The notes: generated by a model not told the origin, from the letters alone. Numbered from the stretch's first letter, positions 1 through 7,845 are shown. The stretch is DNA of 11,678 bases from Clostridiales bacterium (GCA_004555155.1 SFJH01000048.1:1-11678), one strand, 5' to 3'. Numbers and translations: made by a program.

Positions 1-3000
1 CCCTGGTGGGCGAGAGCTTGACGGAGGAGGGCGCCTTCTTCACCGTGACGGTGACCTTGGCGGTCTTGCCGTTGTGGGTCTTGACGGTGATGGTGGCGGC
101 GCCGGTCTTCTTGGCGGTGATCACGCCGGAGGCGCTGACGGTGGCGACGGAGGTCTTGGAGCTGGAGAAGCTGTAGCTGCCCATGCAGTCCTCGCCCTCT
201 TCGCCCAGGGTGACATCGACCTTGTAGGTCTGGCCGACGCCCAGCGTCAGCTTGGTCGCGTCCAGCGTCACCTTGCTCGGCGCGGCCTTGACGGTCACGG
301 TGCACAGGGCGGCCACGCCGTTCTGCGCGCGGGCCACGATGGTGGCGGAGCCCACGCCCATGGCGGTGACCTTGCCGTTCGCGTCCACGGCAGCAATGGA
401 GGGATTCAGAGACTTGTAGGTGATGGTGGCCGGCGCGTCGGCAGCGGCCTTCAGCGTGCCGGTCTGGCCCACGCCCAGGGCGATCTCGCTGGCGTCCAGC
501 GTCACGGAGGTGGGCGCGGCCACGACGGTGATGGTCGCGGAGGCCTTCTTGCCGTTGTGGGTCTTGACGGTGATGGTAGCGACGCCCACGCCCACGGCGG
601 TGACGACGCCCTTCTCGTTCACAGTGGCCACGGAGGGATCGCTGCTGGAGAAGCTGACCGTACCGGCGGAGCCGGAGGACAGCGTGTACTTGCACGTGCC
701 GGTCTGGCCGACGCTCAGCGTGGCCTTGGCGGGGGAGATGCTGACGGAGGTGGGCGCCTTTTTGACCGTTACAGTGACCTTGGCGGTCTTGGAGCCGCAC
801 TTCACGGTGATGGTGGCGGTACCGGCCTTCTTCGCCGTCACGACGCCGGAGGCGTCCACGGTGGCGACGGAGGTCTTGCTGGAGGAATAGGTGATCGGGT
901 TGGTGGCGTTGGCGGGCTTCACGACGGGCTGCAGCTGGGTCTTGGCGCCCACGCCCATGGTCAGCTTGGAGCCGATGGTCAGGCTGGTGACGCTCACCGG
1001 CGCGTAGTAGGCGCAGACGGAGCAGACGCCGTAATTCATCTCGTGGGGCTCGCGCCAGGAGGTATAGCCGGTCACGCGCTGGCGGATCTCCGCGCCGCAG
1101 GTCCAGCAGATCTCCGCGGTGCATTCGGCCAGGAGGTACTCATGATAGCCGTTGGCGACGCGGGTCACGCCGATGACGACGGCATATTCATCCGCGTAGG
1201 TGGAGGAGTGGATGCACAGCGAGCCGTAGCCGCACTGGCTGCAGAAGCCGTCCACCAGATTGTGCTCCTCTGCGCGGGCCACGATTTCGCTGGAGCTGCC
1301 GCCGAAGAAAACCGCGCCGCAGTCCAGACAGATGCGAATCTCGCGCTCATAGCCGTGGGCGATGTGGCCGCTGGCGCTGCCGGAATCCACCCAGAGCGGC
1401 TCCATATAGGGCTCGATCTGGACGTTGCTGTGGCTGCAGCCGGTGACGGGGGAGACGTGGCCGCAGACGCGGCAGACGCCCTCCTCGTCGTAGAGGTGCA
1501 CGTCCAGCACGGTCTCGGTGGAGACGTACTCGCTGGAGAGAACCTTGTCGCAGGCGGGGCAGTAGGTCTCCTTGACCAGGCGCGCGGTCACCTGATGATG
1601 GACGTCGTCGTAATCGGAGCAGACGGCGCTGGCGTAATCGAACTGCAGATTCTCGCACAGCGCGAAGTGCAGGCACTCGATCTGCGCGCCGCAGGCGTAG
1701 CAGACGCCGTTTTCATCCAGGGAATGGTGCTCTCTGGCGGTCACGCGGGCCTCGATCAGCTCGCGGGGCAGCTCCTGGCCGCAGTCGGGGCAGTAGCCGT
1801 ACAGATACCGCGCGCCGGTGACCTTGTGGTACATGTGGCTGACGTACATGGGCATGGCATCCCATTCGACGTCCGACCAGCGCTCGGCGTTTTCGTGGGC
1901 GCAGGTGTTGCGCTCGCCGCACAGGGTGCAGACGCCGCCTTCGTCGAAGGCGTGATCCAGGGTCAGCGTGCCGGAGCCGCTGGTGACGGACAGCGCAACG
2001 CCGCATTCGCGGCAGTAGACCGTGGCGGTGTAGGGGCCGGTGTATGTATGGTGCTGCGCGTCCAGGGGCAGGCAGTCGCCCTCGACGTCGTAGACGGTTT
2101 CGCGGGCCGACTCGGGATGGGCGCAGTCGATGCAGTAGCTGCACTTCGTGCACAGGCCGTTCATGTCGAAATCATGGGCCTGGCGCTCGGTGACGGTCTG
2201 CGACCGTTCCAGACCCTCGCCGCAGTCGGGGCACTGGGAGTAGGCGTAGCCGGGGCCGGTCACGTCGTGCCAGTCGCTGCTGACGCTGGCGTAGGTGAAT
2301 TCATCCTCGCGCGTGTAGTCCAGAACGTAGTTCCAGACCTGGTTGGGATGGGAGCAGACGTTGGCGTAATCGCAGATCCGGCAATAGCCCTCATAGAAGG
2401 AATGGGGCGCGTCGACGCTGCCGGTCTCGTGCACGATGTTCTTGAGCTGCGCGCCGCACTGCGTGCACCAGACGTCCTCAATATAGCCGTTGGAGATGCG
2501 GTGGGTGCTGACGCTGAGGAACACGGCCTCGCTGTTTTCGCCGCGATAATAGCTCGTCTCCCAGGCGTCGAGGGGATGCTCGCAGGTGGAGGCGTAGCCG
2601 CAGTCCGCGCACACGCCGTCCACATAGCGGTGGGACAGGCTGAGCTCCGCGTCGCCCTCCACGGCGATGACGATCTGGGACTCGCACGCCTCGCAGTAGC
2701 CGCACTGCACGGCGGGGCCCACGTAGAGGTGGCTCCATTCGTCGTGGTCGACGACGTGGGCGGCGATATCGCTGGAATCGGCGGGCTGCAGATCCAGCTC
2801 CAGATCGGGATGATCGCACGCGCCGACATAGCCGCAGTCGACGCACCGGCCGCCTTCGCCGAAGGTGTGGCTCGTATACAGGCCGTTGGGGAACTCGAAG
2901 CGGGAGACCTCCTCGCCGCAGATCGCGCAGACGTCCACCACGCAGCCGCTGCCCTCGTAGCGGTGATCTACCTCATCCACGAAGACGGGCGCGCCTTCGG

Positions 3001-3880
3001 ATTCGATGAAGCTGTTCACTTCGCTGTGACGGCAGCCCTTCTCGTAGCCGCAGACGGTGCAGGTATTTTCGGAGTAGTCGTGGGCTTCCACGGTTTCGAG
3101 CTCGCCCTGAACGGTCTGCAGGATGGCGCCGCAGTCGTCGCAGACGGTCTGCTCGGTGTACGCGCCGGTGACCAGATGGGAGCGGCCGTCCTCCAGCGCC
3201 TGGGCCTCGCTGCCCGTGACGGTGCGGACGGTGGACTGGCTGGCGTGCTGGCAGTTGCCGGAATAGCCGCAGACGGTGCACGCGCCGCTTTCGCCGGGAG
3301 TGTGCGCGCCTTCGATGTGCACATCCTGATCCAGCGGCTGGCAGATCTGCTGGCCGCAGTCCGGACAGACGCCGTACTGCGCGCCGGGGCCGTCGTAGAC
3401 GTGTCCGTCGGACGTGATGGTGAACCCGCTGAGGGATTCACCGGCGTCGCGCAGCGGGCCGACGGTGTATTCGGTGTTGGCGTGATCGCATGCGCTGCCC
3501 TCCGTCGGCTCCGGGGTGCCCGTGAGAATGTCCTTGGGAGCATCCGTGGTGGTGTCCGCAGGAGCATCCGCGGTCGTGTCCGCGGGAGCGTCCGTGGTGG
3601 TGTCCGCAGGAGCGTCCGTGGTGGTGTCCGCGGGAGCGTCCGTGGTGGTGTCCGCGGGAGCGTCCGTGGTCGTGTCCGCGGGAGCGCCCGTGGTCGTGTC
3701 CGAGGTTTCGGCTTCGTCGCCGGTCGGATCGCCGGATTCCAGCGCTTCCACAGAGAACACCTCTGCGGAAACTGCTGCTGCGTCATCCTGTACGCCTTCG
3801 GCCAGAACCCCTGCGGGCATAGAGGTCAGAACCAGCAGAAGGGACAGAATGACGGCGCAAAGCTTTCGGATTCTGTTCAT
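1..3880 (-). CDS. Giant secreted Cys/His-module and Big2 (Ig-like) surface protein, 3' end outside window
   Basis: Partial gene: at least 1293 codons, with no stop before the left edge. The ATG at 3880-3878 is preceded by GGAGGT (3885-3890 on the complement) at good spacing, and by a near-perfect promoter. Residues 1-27 are a Sec signal peptide (MNRIRK, hydrophobic core, cleavage near VLA/E) with no lipobox. Residues 62-117 are seven TTTDAPAD-like octapeptides, a probable stalk. Residues 131-962 are eleven modules of 72-79 residues carrying C-x-H, C-x2-C, H and C-x2-C. From about residue 960 come four complete Big2-like Ig domains and the start of a fifth, each about 80 residues and carrying signatures such as VATVDASGVVTAKKAGTATI. 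I infer an extracellular or cell-wall protein. Any anchor or catalytic domain would lie beyond the edge. Big2 domains are common in surface proteins of gut Firmicutes. The function of the Cys/His array is unknown to me; metal binding or disulfide cross-linking are both possible. I checked the frame at several points along the gene and saw no disruption. Confidence 0.9.
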   Translation of the reverse strand, partial: MNRIRKLCAVILSLLLVLTSMPAGVLAEGVQDDAAAVSAEVFSVEALESGDPTGDEAETSDTTTGAPADTTTDAPADTTTDAPADTTTDAPADTTTDAPADTTADAPADTTTDAPKDILTGTPEPTEGSACDHANTEYTVGPLRDAGESLSGFTITSDGHVYDGPGAQYGVCPDCGQQICQPLDQDVHIEGAHTPGESGACTVCGYSGNCQHASQSTVRTVTGSEAQALEDGRSHLVTGAYTEQTVCDDCGAILQTVQGELETVEAHDYSENTCTVCGYEKGCRHSEVNSFIESEGAPVFVDEVDHRYEGSGCVVDVCAICGEEVSRFEFPNGLYTSHTFGEGGRCVDCGYVGACDHPDLELDLQPADSSDIAAHVVDHDEWSHLYVGPAVQCGYCEACESQIVIAVEGDAELSLSHRYVDGVCADCGYASTCEHPLDAWETSYYRGENSEAVFLSVSTHRISNGYIEDVWCTQCGAQLKNIVHETGSVDAPHSFYEGYCRICDYANVCSHPNQVWNYVLDYTREDEFTYASVSSDWHDVTGPGYAYSQCPDCGEGLERSQTVTERQAHDFDMNGLCTKCSYCIDCAHPESARETVYDVEGDCLPLDAQHHTYTGPYTATVYCRECGVALSVTSGSGTLTLDHAFDEGGVCTLCGERNTCAHENAERWSDVEWDAMPMYVSHMYHKVTGARYLYGYCPDCGQELPRELIEARVTAREHHSLDENGVCYACGAQIECLHFALCENLQFDYASAVCSDYDDVHHQVTARLVKETYCPACDKVLSSEYVSTETVLDVHLYDEEGVCRVCGHVSPVTGCSHSNVQIEPYMEPLWVDSGSASGHIAHGYEREIRICLDCGAVFFGGSSSEIVARAEEHNLVDGFCSQCGYGSLCIHSSTYADEYAVVIGVTRVANGYHEYLLAECTAEICWTCGAEIRQRVTGYTSWREPHEMNYGVCSVCAYYAPVSVTSLTIGSKLTMGVGAKTQLQPVVKPANATNPITYSSSKTSVATVDASGVVTAKKAGTATITVKCGSKTAKVTVTVKKAPTSVSISPAKATLSVGQTGTCKYTLSSGSAGTVSFSSSDPSVATVNEKGVVTAVGVGVATITVKTHNGKKASATITVVAAPTSVTLDASEIALGVGQTGTLKAAADAPATITYKSLNPSIAAVDANGKVTAMGVGSATIVARAQNGVAALCTVTVKAAPSKVTLDATKLTLGVGQTYKVDVTLGEEGEDCMGSYSFSSSKTSVATVSASGVITAKKTGAATITVKTHNGKTAKVTVTVKKAPSSVKLSPTR
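2..1003 (-). repeat. Tandem Big2 (bacterial Ig-like group 2) domains
   Basis: Four complete domains and the beginning of a fifth, about 80 residues each, separated by KKAP, VAAP or KAAP linkers. Each has the family pattern of an opening strand (SVTLDASEIALGVGQT in domain 3), a middle Y/F-x-S-S-S/L-x-P/T-S-V/I-A-x-V segment and a closing G-x-V/I-T-A-x-x-x-G-x-A-T-I strand. The DNA of domains 1, 2 and 4 is similar enough to suggest recent duplication or gene conversion. The series continues past the left edge. Confidence 0.88.
1013..3490 (-). repeat. Eleven tandem Cys/His modules (protein repeat array)
   Basis: Modules begin with C-x-H at residues 131, 210, 283, 355, 433, 509, 586, 660, 736, 815 and 889. 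Each has a central C-x2-C (for example CPDCG, CTQCG), then a conserved His, then G-x-C-x2-C(G) near its end. At each of the ten junctions the closing pair and the next opening motif form C-x2-C-x5-C-x-H, such as CTVCGYSGNCQH. The ninth junction has x8 instead of x5 (CRVCGHVSPVTGCSH). The last module ends in CSVCAYY with no following C-x-H. Between the ligands the modules are strongly diverged, so this is an old array held together by its Cys/His spacing. The spacing recalls zinc-ribbon or zinc-knuckle ligands; there is no CxxCH, so c-type heme is not suggested. Confidence 0.9.
3530..3697 (-). repeat. Seven tandem 24-bp repeats encoding TTTDAPAD stalk
   Basis: Seven in-frame copies of a 24-bp unit encode residues 62-117 of the large secreted protein. 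The consensus octapeptide is TTTDAPAD; variants are TTTG (first copy), TTAD (sixth) and APKD (last). DNA identity between copies is very high, so copy number could change by slippage without breaking the frame. Such Thr/Pro/Ala-rich acidic tracts usually act as extended linkers and possible glycosylation sites in cell-wall proteins; that role is inferred. Confidence 0.93.
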
Positions 3881-3917
3881 AAATACCTCCTAAATTCTTA
3901 AAAAAGGTTTCATATTT

Positions 3918-3946
3918 AGTATAGCCTTATGAGATACTATTGTCAA
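3918..3946 (-). promoter_or_regulatory. Sigma-A promoter of the large secreted protein gene
   Basis: On the minus strand, TTGACA (3941-3946) and TATACT (3918-3923) are separated by exactly 17 bp. The start of transcription should fall near 3911, giving a 5' leader of about 30 nt with the GGAGGT ribosome site. Confidence 0.85.
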
Positions 3947-3956
3947 CGGTATCGGG

Positions 3957-3971
3957 CACAAAACATTTGTG
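3957..3971. promoter_or_regulatory. Small inverted repeat between divergent promoters (possible operator)
   Basis: CACAAA-aca-TTTGTG, six-base perfect arms, lies just upstream of the minus-strand -35 box (3941-3946) and about 33 bp upstream of the plus-strand -35 box (4004-4009). The position would suit a regulator shared by the two divergent secreted-protein genes. It is short enough to be chance. Confidence 0.35.
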
Positions 3972-4003
3972 TTCGCAGAGACGCCGGGATAACACAAACG
4001 CGC

Positions 4004-4032
4004 TTGACCCTCCGGGCCCCGCGCGCTACAAT
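4004..4032 (+). promoter_or_regulatory. Sigma-A promoter of the 4076-5317 gene
   Basis: TTGACC (4004-4009), a 17-bp spacer and TACAAT (4027-4032). Predicted transcript start is near 4039, followed by a leader of about 37 nt with GAGGAGG at 4061-4067. Confidence 0.78.
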
Positions 4033-4075
4033 GGACTTACCCGCATCCGGGCAAAATACCGAGGAGGAAAAACCC

Positions 4076-5317
4076 ATGAACAGAGCCACCAAGATCCTGA
4101 GCCTGGTTCTCATCCTGGCGCTCGCGCTGACCTGCACCGCGGCCTTTGCCGAGGAGGAGCGCGCTGCGGAGTATCTGTCCGAGTATTACAACATTCCTGC
4201 CTTTGAGGAGACCGTCTCCCTCGAAGCCTTCAACGACGCGCTGTCCGCGCTGGGCCAGGAGCCCGTCGCGGCCGAGACGCTGAGCGTTGAGGAAGCCGTG
4301 GTCGCCGCCGTGAAGCTGGCCGGCATGGAAGCCCTGGCGCTGACCTACATCAACGACGACGCGCCCGACAAGGCCGCCAACGTGCTGGCCGATGAAGGCG
4401 TGGAGGTCGACGAGGCCTATGCGCCCTACGTGGCCTGCGCCCTCGAGCTCGATCTGATCGACGACGACGAGCTCGCCGCCGACGCGCTCTCCGGCAAGAC
4501 CGCCGCCGAGCTGCTCTATCGCGCCGCCGAGATCGCCGGCATGGGCCGCCACTACATCGGCCGCGTCAGCGACGACGACATCCTGACCACCCTGAAGTCC
4601 ACGCTGGATTCCTTCATCATCTTCGATGAGGAGCAGCTGACCAACCTCGGCACCGAGATCGTGCTGCGCGGCGCGACCACCGGCTACAATCTGAAGTATT
4701 CCGGCTACGACGCCCGCTTCCTGGAGGAGTACACCCTCAAGTACGGCCACAGCGACATCACCCACGCCCTGCAGCTGATCGCGCTGCTGGACAGCGAGGG
4801 CTATGACGCCTACATCCAGATCGAGCCCAAGGTGTCCGTCTACGAGTACATGATCGAGTGGGGCGAGCCCGGCGAGCCCACGCCCACCTACGCCGTCAAG
4901 CAGGTGACCGAGGACCGCTATCTGTGCTATGCCGTCGAGTACGACATGCTCCTCGAGTTCGAAACCATCGAGGAAAAGGAGTCCTTCCACGCCCTCATCG
5001 AGACCTACGCCAAGAAGTATGACGATTCCTTCGACGCCGACGGCAATCTCGTCGAGAAGCTGCTCTCCGGCTCCTGGTGGCAGCCCCTCTACTCCTCCAC
5101 CACCGAGATGCAGAACGAGGAGTTCGGCCTGCTCTACGACAACGTGATCTACGACGCCACCGGCTCCTACTCCATCCATCCCTTCTCCCTCCCCGACGCC
5201 GCTCAGGCCATTGCCGACGTGGTTGCCGAGGTTGCCCCGGAGCTCTCCGTCAGCCTGGTCGAGATTCACGTCAACCCCGCCTTCTACCGCTACATCACCG
5301 GCACCGACCACCAATAG
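4076..5317 (+). CDS. Secreted protein of unknown function, possible degenerate SLH-like N-terminal half
   Basis: 413 residues. I chose the ATG at 4076 because GAGGAGG (4061-4067) precedes it and because it opens a typical signal peptide: MNRATK, a Leu/Ala-rich core and AFA/E cleavage near residue 25. A longer in-frame upstream extension would include promoter DNA and has no ribosome site. The single Cys in the core is not in a lipobox. The mature protein is acidic. Residues about 40-165 are Ala-rich and helical with segments such as VEEAVVAAVKLAGM and APYVACALELDLIDDDE, which resemble S-layer homology repeats but lack clear complete motifs. The rest (GYNLKYSGYDARFLEEYTL onward) matches no family I recognise. 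It is divergent from the large Cys/His protein and its signal peptide also starts MNR, so co-function at the cell surface is an inference. The final G of the TAG stop is also the first base of the composite repeat's conserved segment. Confidence 0.85.
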   Translation: MNRATKILSLVLILALALTCTAAFAEEERAAEYLSEYYNIPAFEETVSLEAFNDALSALGQEPVAAETLSVEEAVVAAVKLAGMEALALTYINDDAPDKAANVLADEGVEVDEAYAPYVACALELDLIDDDELAADALSGKTAAELLYRAAEIAGMGRHYIGRVSDDDILTTLKSTLDSFIIFDEEQLTNLGTEIVLRGATTGYNLKYSGYDARFLEEYTLKYGHSDITHALQLIALLDSEGYDAYIQIEPKVSVYEYMIEWGEPGEPTPTYAVKQVTEDRYLCYAVEYDMLLEFETIEEKESFHALIETYAKKYDDSFDADGNLVEKLLSGSWWQPLYSSTTEMQNEEFGLLYDNVIYDATGSYSIHPFSLPDAAQAIADVVAEVAPELSVSLVEIHVNPAFYRYITGTDHQ

Positions 5318-5358
5318 CGGGCAGGGCCCGCGGCCACTTGCTGCCGCGTTGATGTGAC

Positions 5359-5393
5359 GAATTCCGGATTTCCGTGGTGGAAATCCGGAATTC
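5359..5393 (+). terminator. 15-bp perfect hairpin after the 4076-5317 gene
   Basis: GAATTCCGGATTTCC (5359-5373), a five-base loop GTGGT, and the exact complement (5379-5393), followed by only three T residues. It may act as a terminator or a 3' end stabiliser. The core CCGGATTTCC...GGAAATCCGG recurs at 9437-9463 and, nearly intact, in the htrA terminator at 10929-10966. Confidence 0.7.
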
Positions 5394-5431
5394 TTTGCTG
5401 GTTCGCATTGCCAATTTATTGCAGATTTGAC

Positions 5432-5476
5432 GACCTTGACGGCCATATGCGCCAGCCGTCAAGGTCTGCGTTTTTT
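5432..5476 (+). terminator. Rho-independent terminator within the left composite repeat
   Basis: 12-bp perfect stem GACCTTGACGGC (5432-5443) with GCCGTCAAGGTC (5455-5466), an 11-base loop, then TGCG and six T residues (5471-5476). Oriented to stop rightward transcripts from the 4076-5317 gene. Confidence 0.85.
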
Positions 5477-5500
5477 ACCGGACTATGTTCCACAAAAGCA

Positions 5501-5735
5501 TCCCCTTTGAGGATTTCCGATCACCGGAAATTCTCAAAAGATCGCCGCTCCCTTTTCGGACTCCTGCGCGGTCAACGCGAAATCGGGCCGCCTTCCGGCC
5601 CGATTTCGCCCACAATAGAAGCCCAAAAACACCTTCGCGGCCTGCATGCAGGCCGCAAGCGGTTTTTCTGGGAGGGGGCGCGGGGAGGGGTTCTTTTTCT
5701 CTAAAAAGAACCCCTCCCCGCAGTCACCGTCATCG
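5501..5735 (+). repeat. Composite repeat module L1 (hairpins A, B, C, D)
   Basis: Hairpin A at 5505-5540 is built on GAGGATTTCCG and CGGAAATTCTC. Hairpin B at 5577-5609 has a 14-bp perfect stem GCGAAATCGGGCCG, loop CCTTC. C at 5637-5656 is a perfect 20-nt palindrome, GCGGCCTGCATGCAGGCCGC. Hairpin D at 5682-5719 has a 17-bp perfect stem GGGGAGGGGTTCTTTTT, loop CTCT. A highly conserved GC-rich linker lies between C and D. Confidence 0.9.
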
Positions 5736-5924
5736 CTCTCCCTTTTCGGACTCCTGCGCGGTCAGCGCGAAATCGGGCCGCCTTCCGGCCCGATTTCGCC
5801 CACAATAGAACCCCAAAAACAACTCCGCGGCCTGCATGCAGGCCGCAAGCGGTTTTTCTGGGAGGGGCGCGGGGAGGGCTTCTTTTTCTCTAAAAAGAAG
5901 CCCTCCCCGCAGTCACCGTCATTG
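5736..5924 (+). repeat. Composite repeat module L2 (hairpins B, C, D; A deleted)
   Basis: B at 5767-5799, C at 5827-5846 and D at 5871-5908. Hairpin A is missing: the module goes straight from CTCTCCCTTT to CGGACTCCTG. In full modules these two points carry short CTCCCTTT-like direct repeats on either side of A, which would explain a clean slippage deletion of about 46 bp. In D, one internal G-C pair of L1 is replaced by C-G (stem GGGGAGGGCTTCTTTTT), so pairing is kept. Confidence 0.88.
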
Positions 5925-6152
5925 CTCTCCCTTTGAGGATTTCCGACCACCGGAAATTCTCAAAAGATCGTCGCTCCCATCTCGGACTCCTGCGCGGTCA
6001 GCGCGAAATCGGGCCGCCTTCCGGCCCGATTTCGCCCACGAAAGAAGCCAAAAATATTTTCACGGCCTGCATGCAGGCCGCAAGCGGTTTTTCTGGGAGG
6101 GGGCGCGGGGGAGGGGTTCTTTTTCTCTAAAAAGAACCCCTCCCCCGCAATC
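5925..6152 (+). repeat. Composite repeat module L3 (hairpins A, B, C, D)
   Basis: A at 5931-5966, B at 6003-6035, C at 6063-6080 (outermost pair of the palindrome lost) and D at 6106-6147, the last extended by two pairs to a CGGGGG...CCCCCG closing stem. It ends in GCAATC, the same end as the right-hand copy. Read leftward, hairpin D lies just beyond the gdhA stop codon and may end or stabilise the gdhA transcript, although no T tract follows it in that direction. Confidence 0.88.
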
Positions 6153-6178
6153 ACCCCTCGTAACTCTCCCGTCTCCCC

Positions 6179-7525
<1,347 letters not shown>

Positions 7526-7534
7526 GGTCCATAT

Positions 7535-7540
7535 CCTCCT
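7535..7540 (-). promoter_or_regulatory. Ribosome binding site that fixes the gdhA GTG start
   Basis: AGGAGG on the minus strand, nine bases before GTG at 7525. An ATG lies closer to it but in another frame that gives no recognisable protein, so GTG is the true start. Confidence 0.85.
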
Positions 7541-7618
7541 TGATATAGCGCTGCGCCGCTGCAGTCGGACGTTCAGCCCCATTGCCGTCACGCGCCGCAA
7601 AATTCGGTTGTGAAAAAC

Positions 7619-7647
7619 ATTATACCCGCATTTTCCCCGCTTGGCAA
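7619..7647 (-). promoter_or_regulatory. gdhA sigma-A promoter
   Basis: On the minus strand, TTGCCA (7642-7647), a 17-bp spacer and a perfect TATAAT (7619-7624). Transcription should start near 7612, leaving a leader of about 87 nt before GTG. Confidence 0.85.
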
Positions 7648-7658
7648 TGGGGAAAATG
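7629..7658. promoter_or_regulatory. Inverted repeat over the gdhA promoter (candidate operator)
   Basis: CATTTTCCCC (7629-7638) and GGGGAAAATG (7649-7658) are perfect 10-base arms ten bases apart. One arm fills most of the -35/-10 spacer and the -35 box (7642-7647) lies between the arms, so a bound protein would block or control gdhA transcription. The centre-to-centre spacing of 20 bp is about two helical turns, as for a dimeric regulator. The regulator is unknown to me. Confidence 0.65.
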
Positions 7659-7781
7659 TTATTTTTTGCAATTTTTGGAGAACAAAGTGCCAGTTCGATG
7701 AAAAATTCGCTCGAAAACACGAATATTCCGCGCGGATTTGAAATTATCAATTCAAAAAAAGCCAAACTTGAAAACGGATGC

Positions 7782-7810
7782 TTGCAATTTCTGCGCAGGT
7801 GCGGTATACT
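7782..7810 (+). promoter_or_regulatory. asnA sigma-A promoter
   Basis: TTGCAA (7782-7787), a 17-bp spacer and TATACT (7805-7810), with predicted start near 7817 and a short leader. The AT-rich stretch between the two divergent promoters (about 7659-7781) contains no other clear feature apart from a repeated TTGCAATTT word (near 7667 and 7782). Confidence 0.8.
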
Positions 7811-7845
7811 CATTCCGTGTGATTACCATCTGAAGGGAGCCGCCC

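Larger units (their letters stand above)
5318..6152 (+). repeat. Composite hairpin repeat element, left copy
   Basis: This stretch is non-coding and fills the gap between two convergent genes. Order in its forward direction: a GC-rich head (GCGGGCAGGGCCCGCGG followed by a CTTGCTGCCGCG segment, 5317-5349), a 15-bp perfect hairpin, a T-tailed terminator, then three tandem modules of 189-235 bp. A full module carries hairpins A, B, C and D; the middle module lacks A. The same head, hairpin, terminator and module series recurs inverted at 8872-9509. The boundaries come from comparing the two copies: the shared sequence begins at 5317 (stop codon of the upstream gene) and ends at about 6152, 27 bp from the gdhA stop. 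Open frames inside it arise from its GC content and repetition. No transposase or terminal direct repeats are evident. Confidence 0.9.

Noticed and set aside
1013..3490. c-type cytochrome interpretation of the many C-x2-C motifs
   Set aside because: None of the C-x2-C motifs I read is followed directly by His, so covalent heme attachment sites are absent.
74..3901. A 1275-codon open frame on the plus strand antisense to the large secreted protein gene
   Set aside because: Low-complexity Gly/Ala/Asp/Val/His composition typical of the antisense of a high-GC gene. It has no credible ribosome site or domain, while the opposite strand gives a signal peptide, Cys/His modules and Big2 domains with a promoter and GGAGG site.
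4037..5446. Long minus-strand open frame opposite the 4076-5317 gene
   Set aside because: Gly/Val/Ala/Leu-rich antisense composition. It starts inside the terminator repeat and has no promoter or ribosome site, whereas the plus-strand gene has a signal peptide, promoter and ribosome site.
5318..6152. CRISPR array or insertion sequence as an explanation of the repeats
   Set aside because: Modules are about 190-235 bp with internal hairpins, no short repeats with unique spacers, no cas genes, no transposase, and no obvious terminal inverted repeats or target duplication.
7526..7612. Riboswitch in the 87-nt gdhA leader
   Set aside because: I looked for a glutamine or other known riboswitch fold and saw only GC-rich pieces with no recognisable conserved core or terminator.
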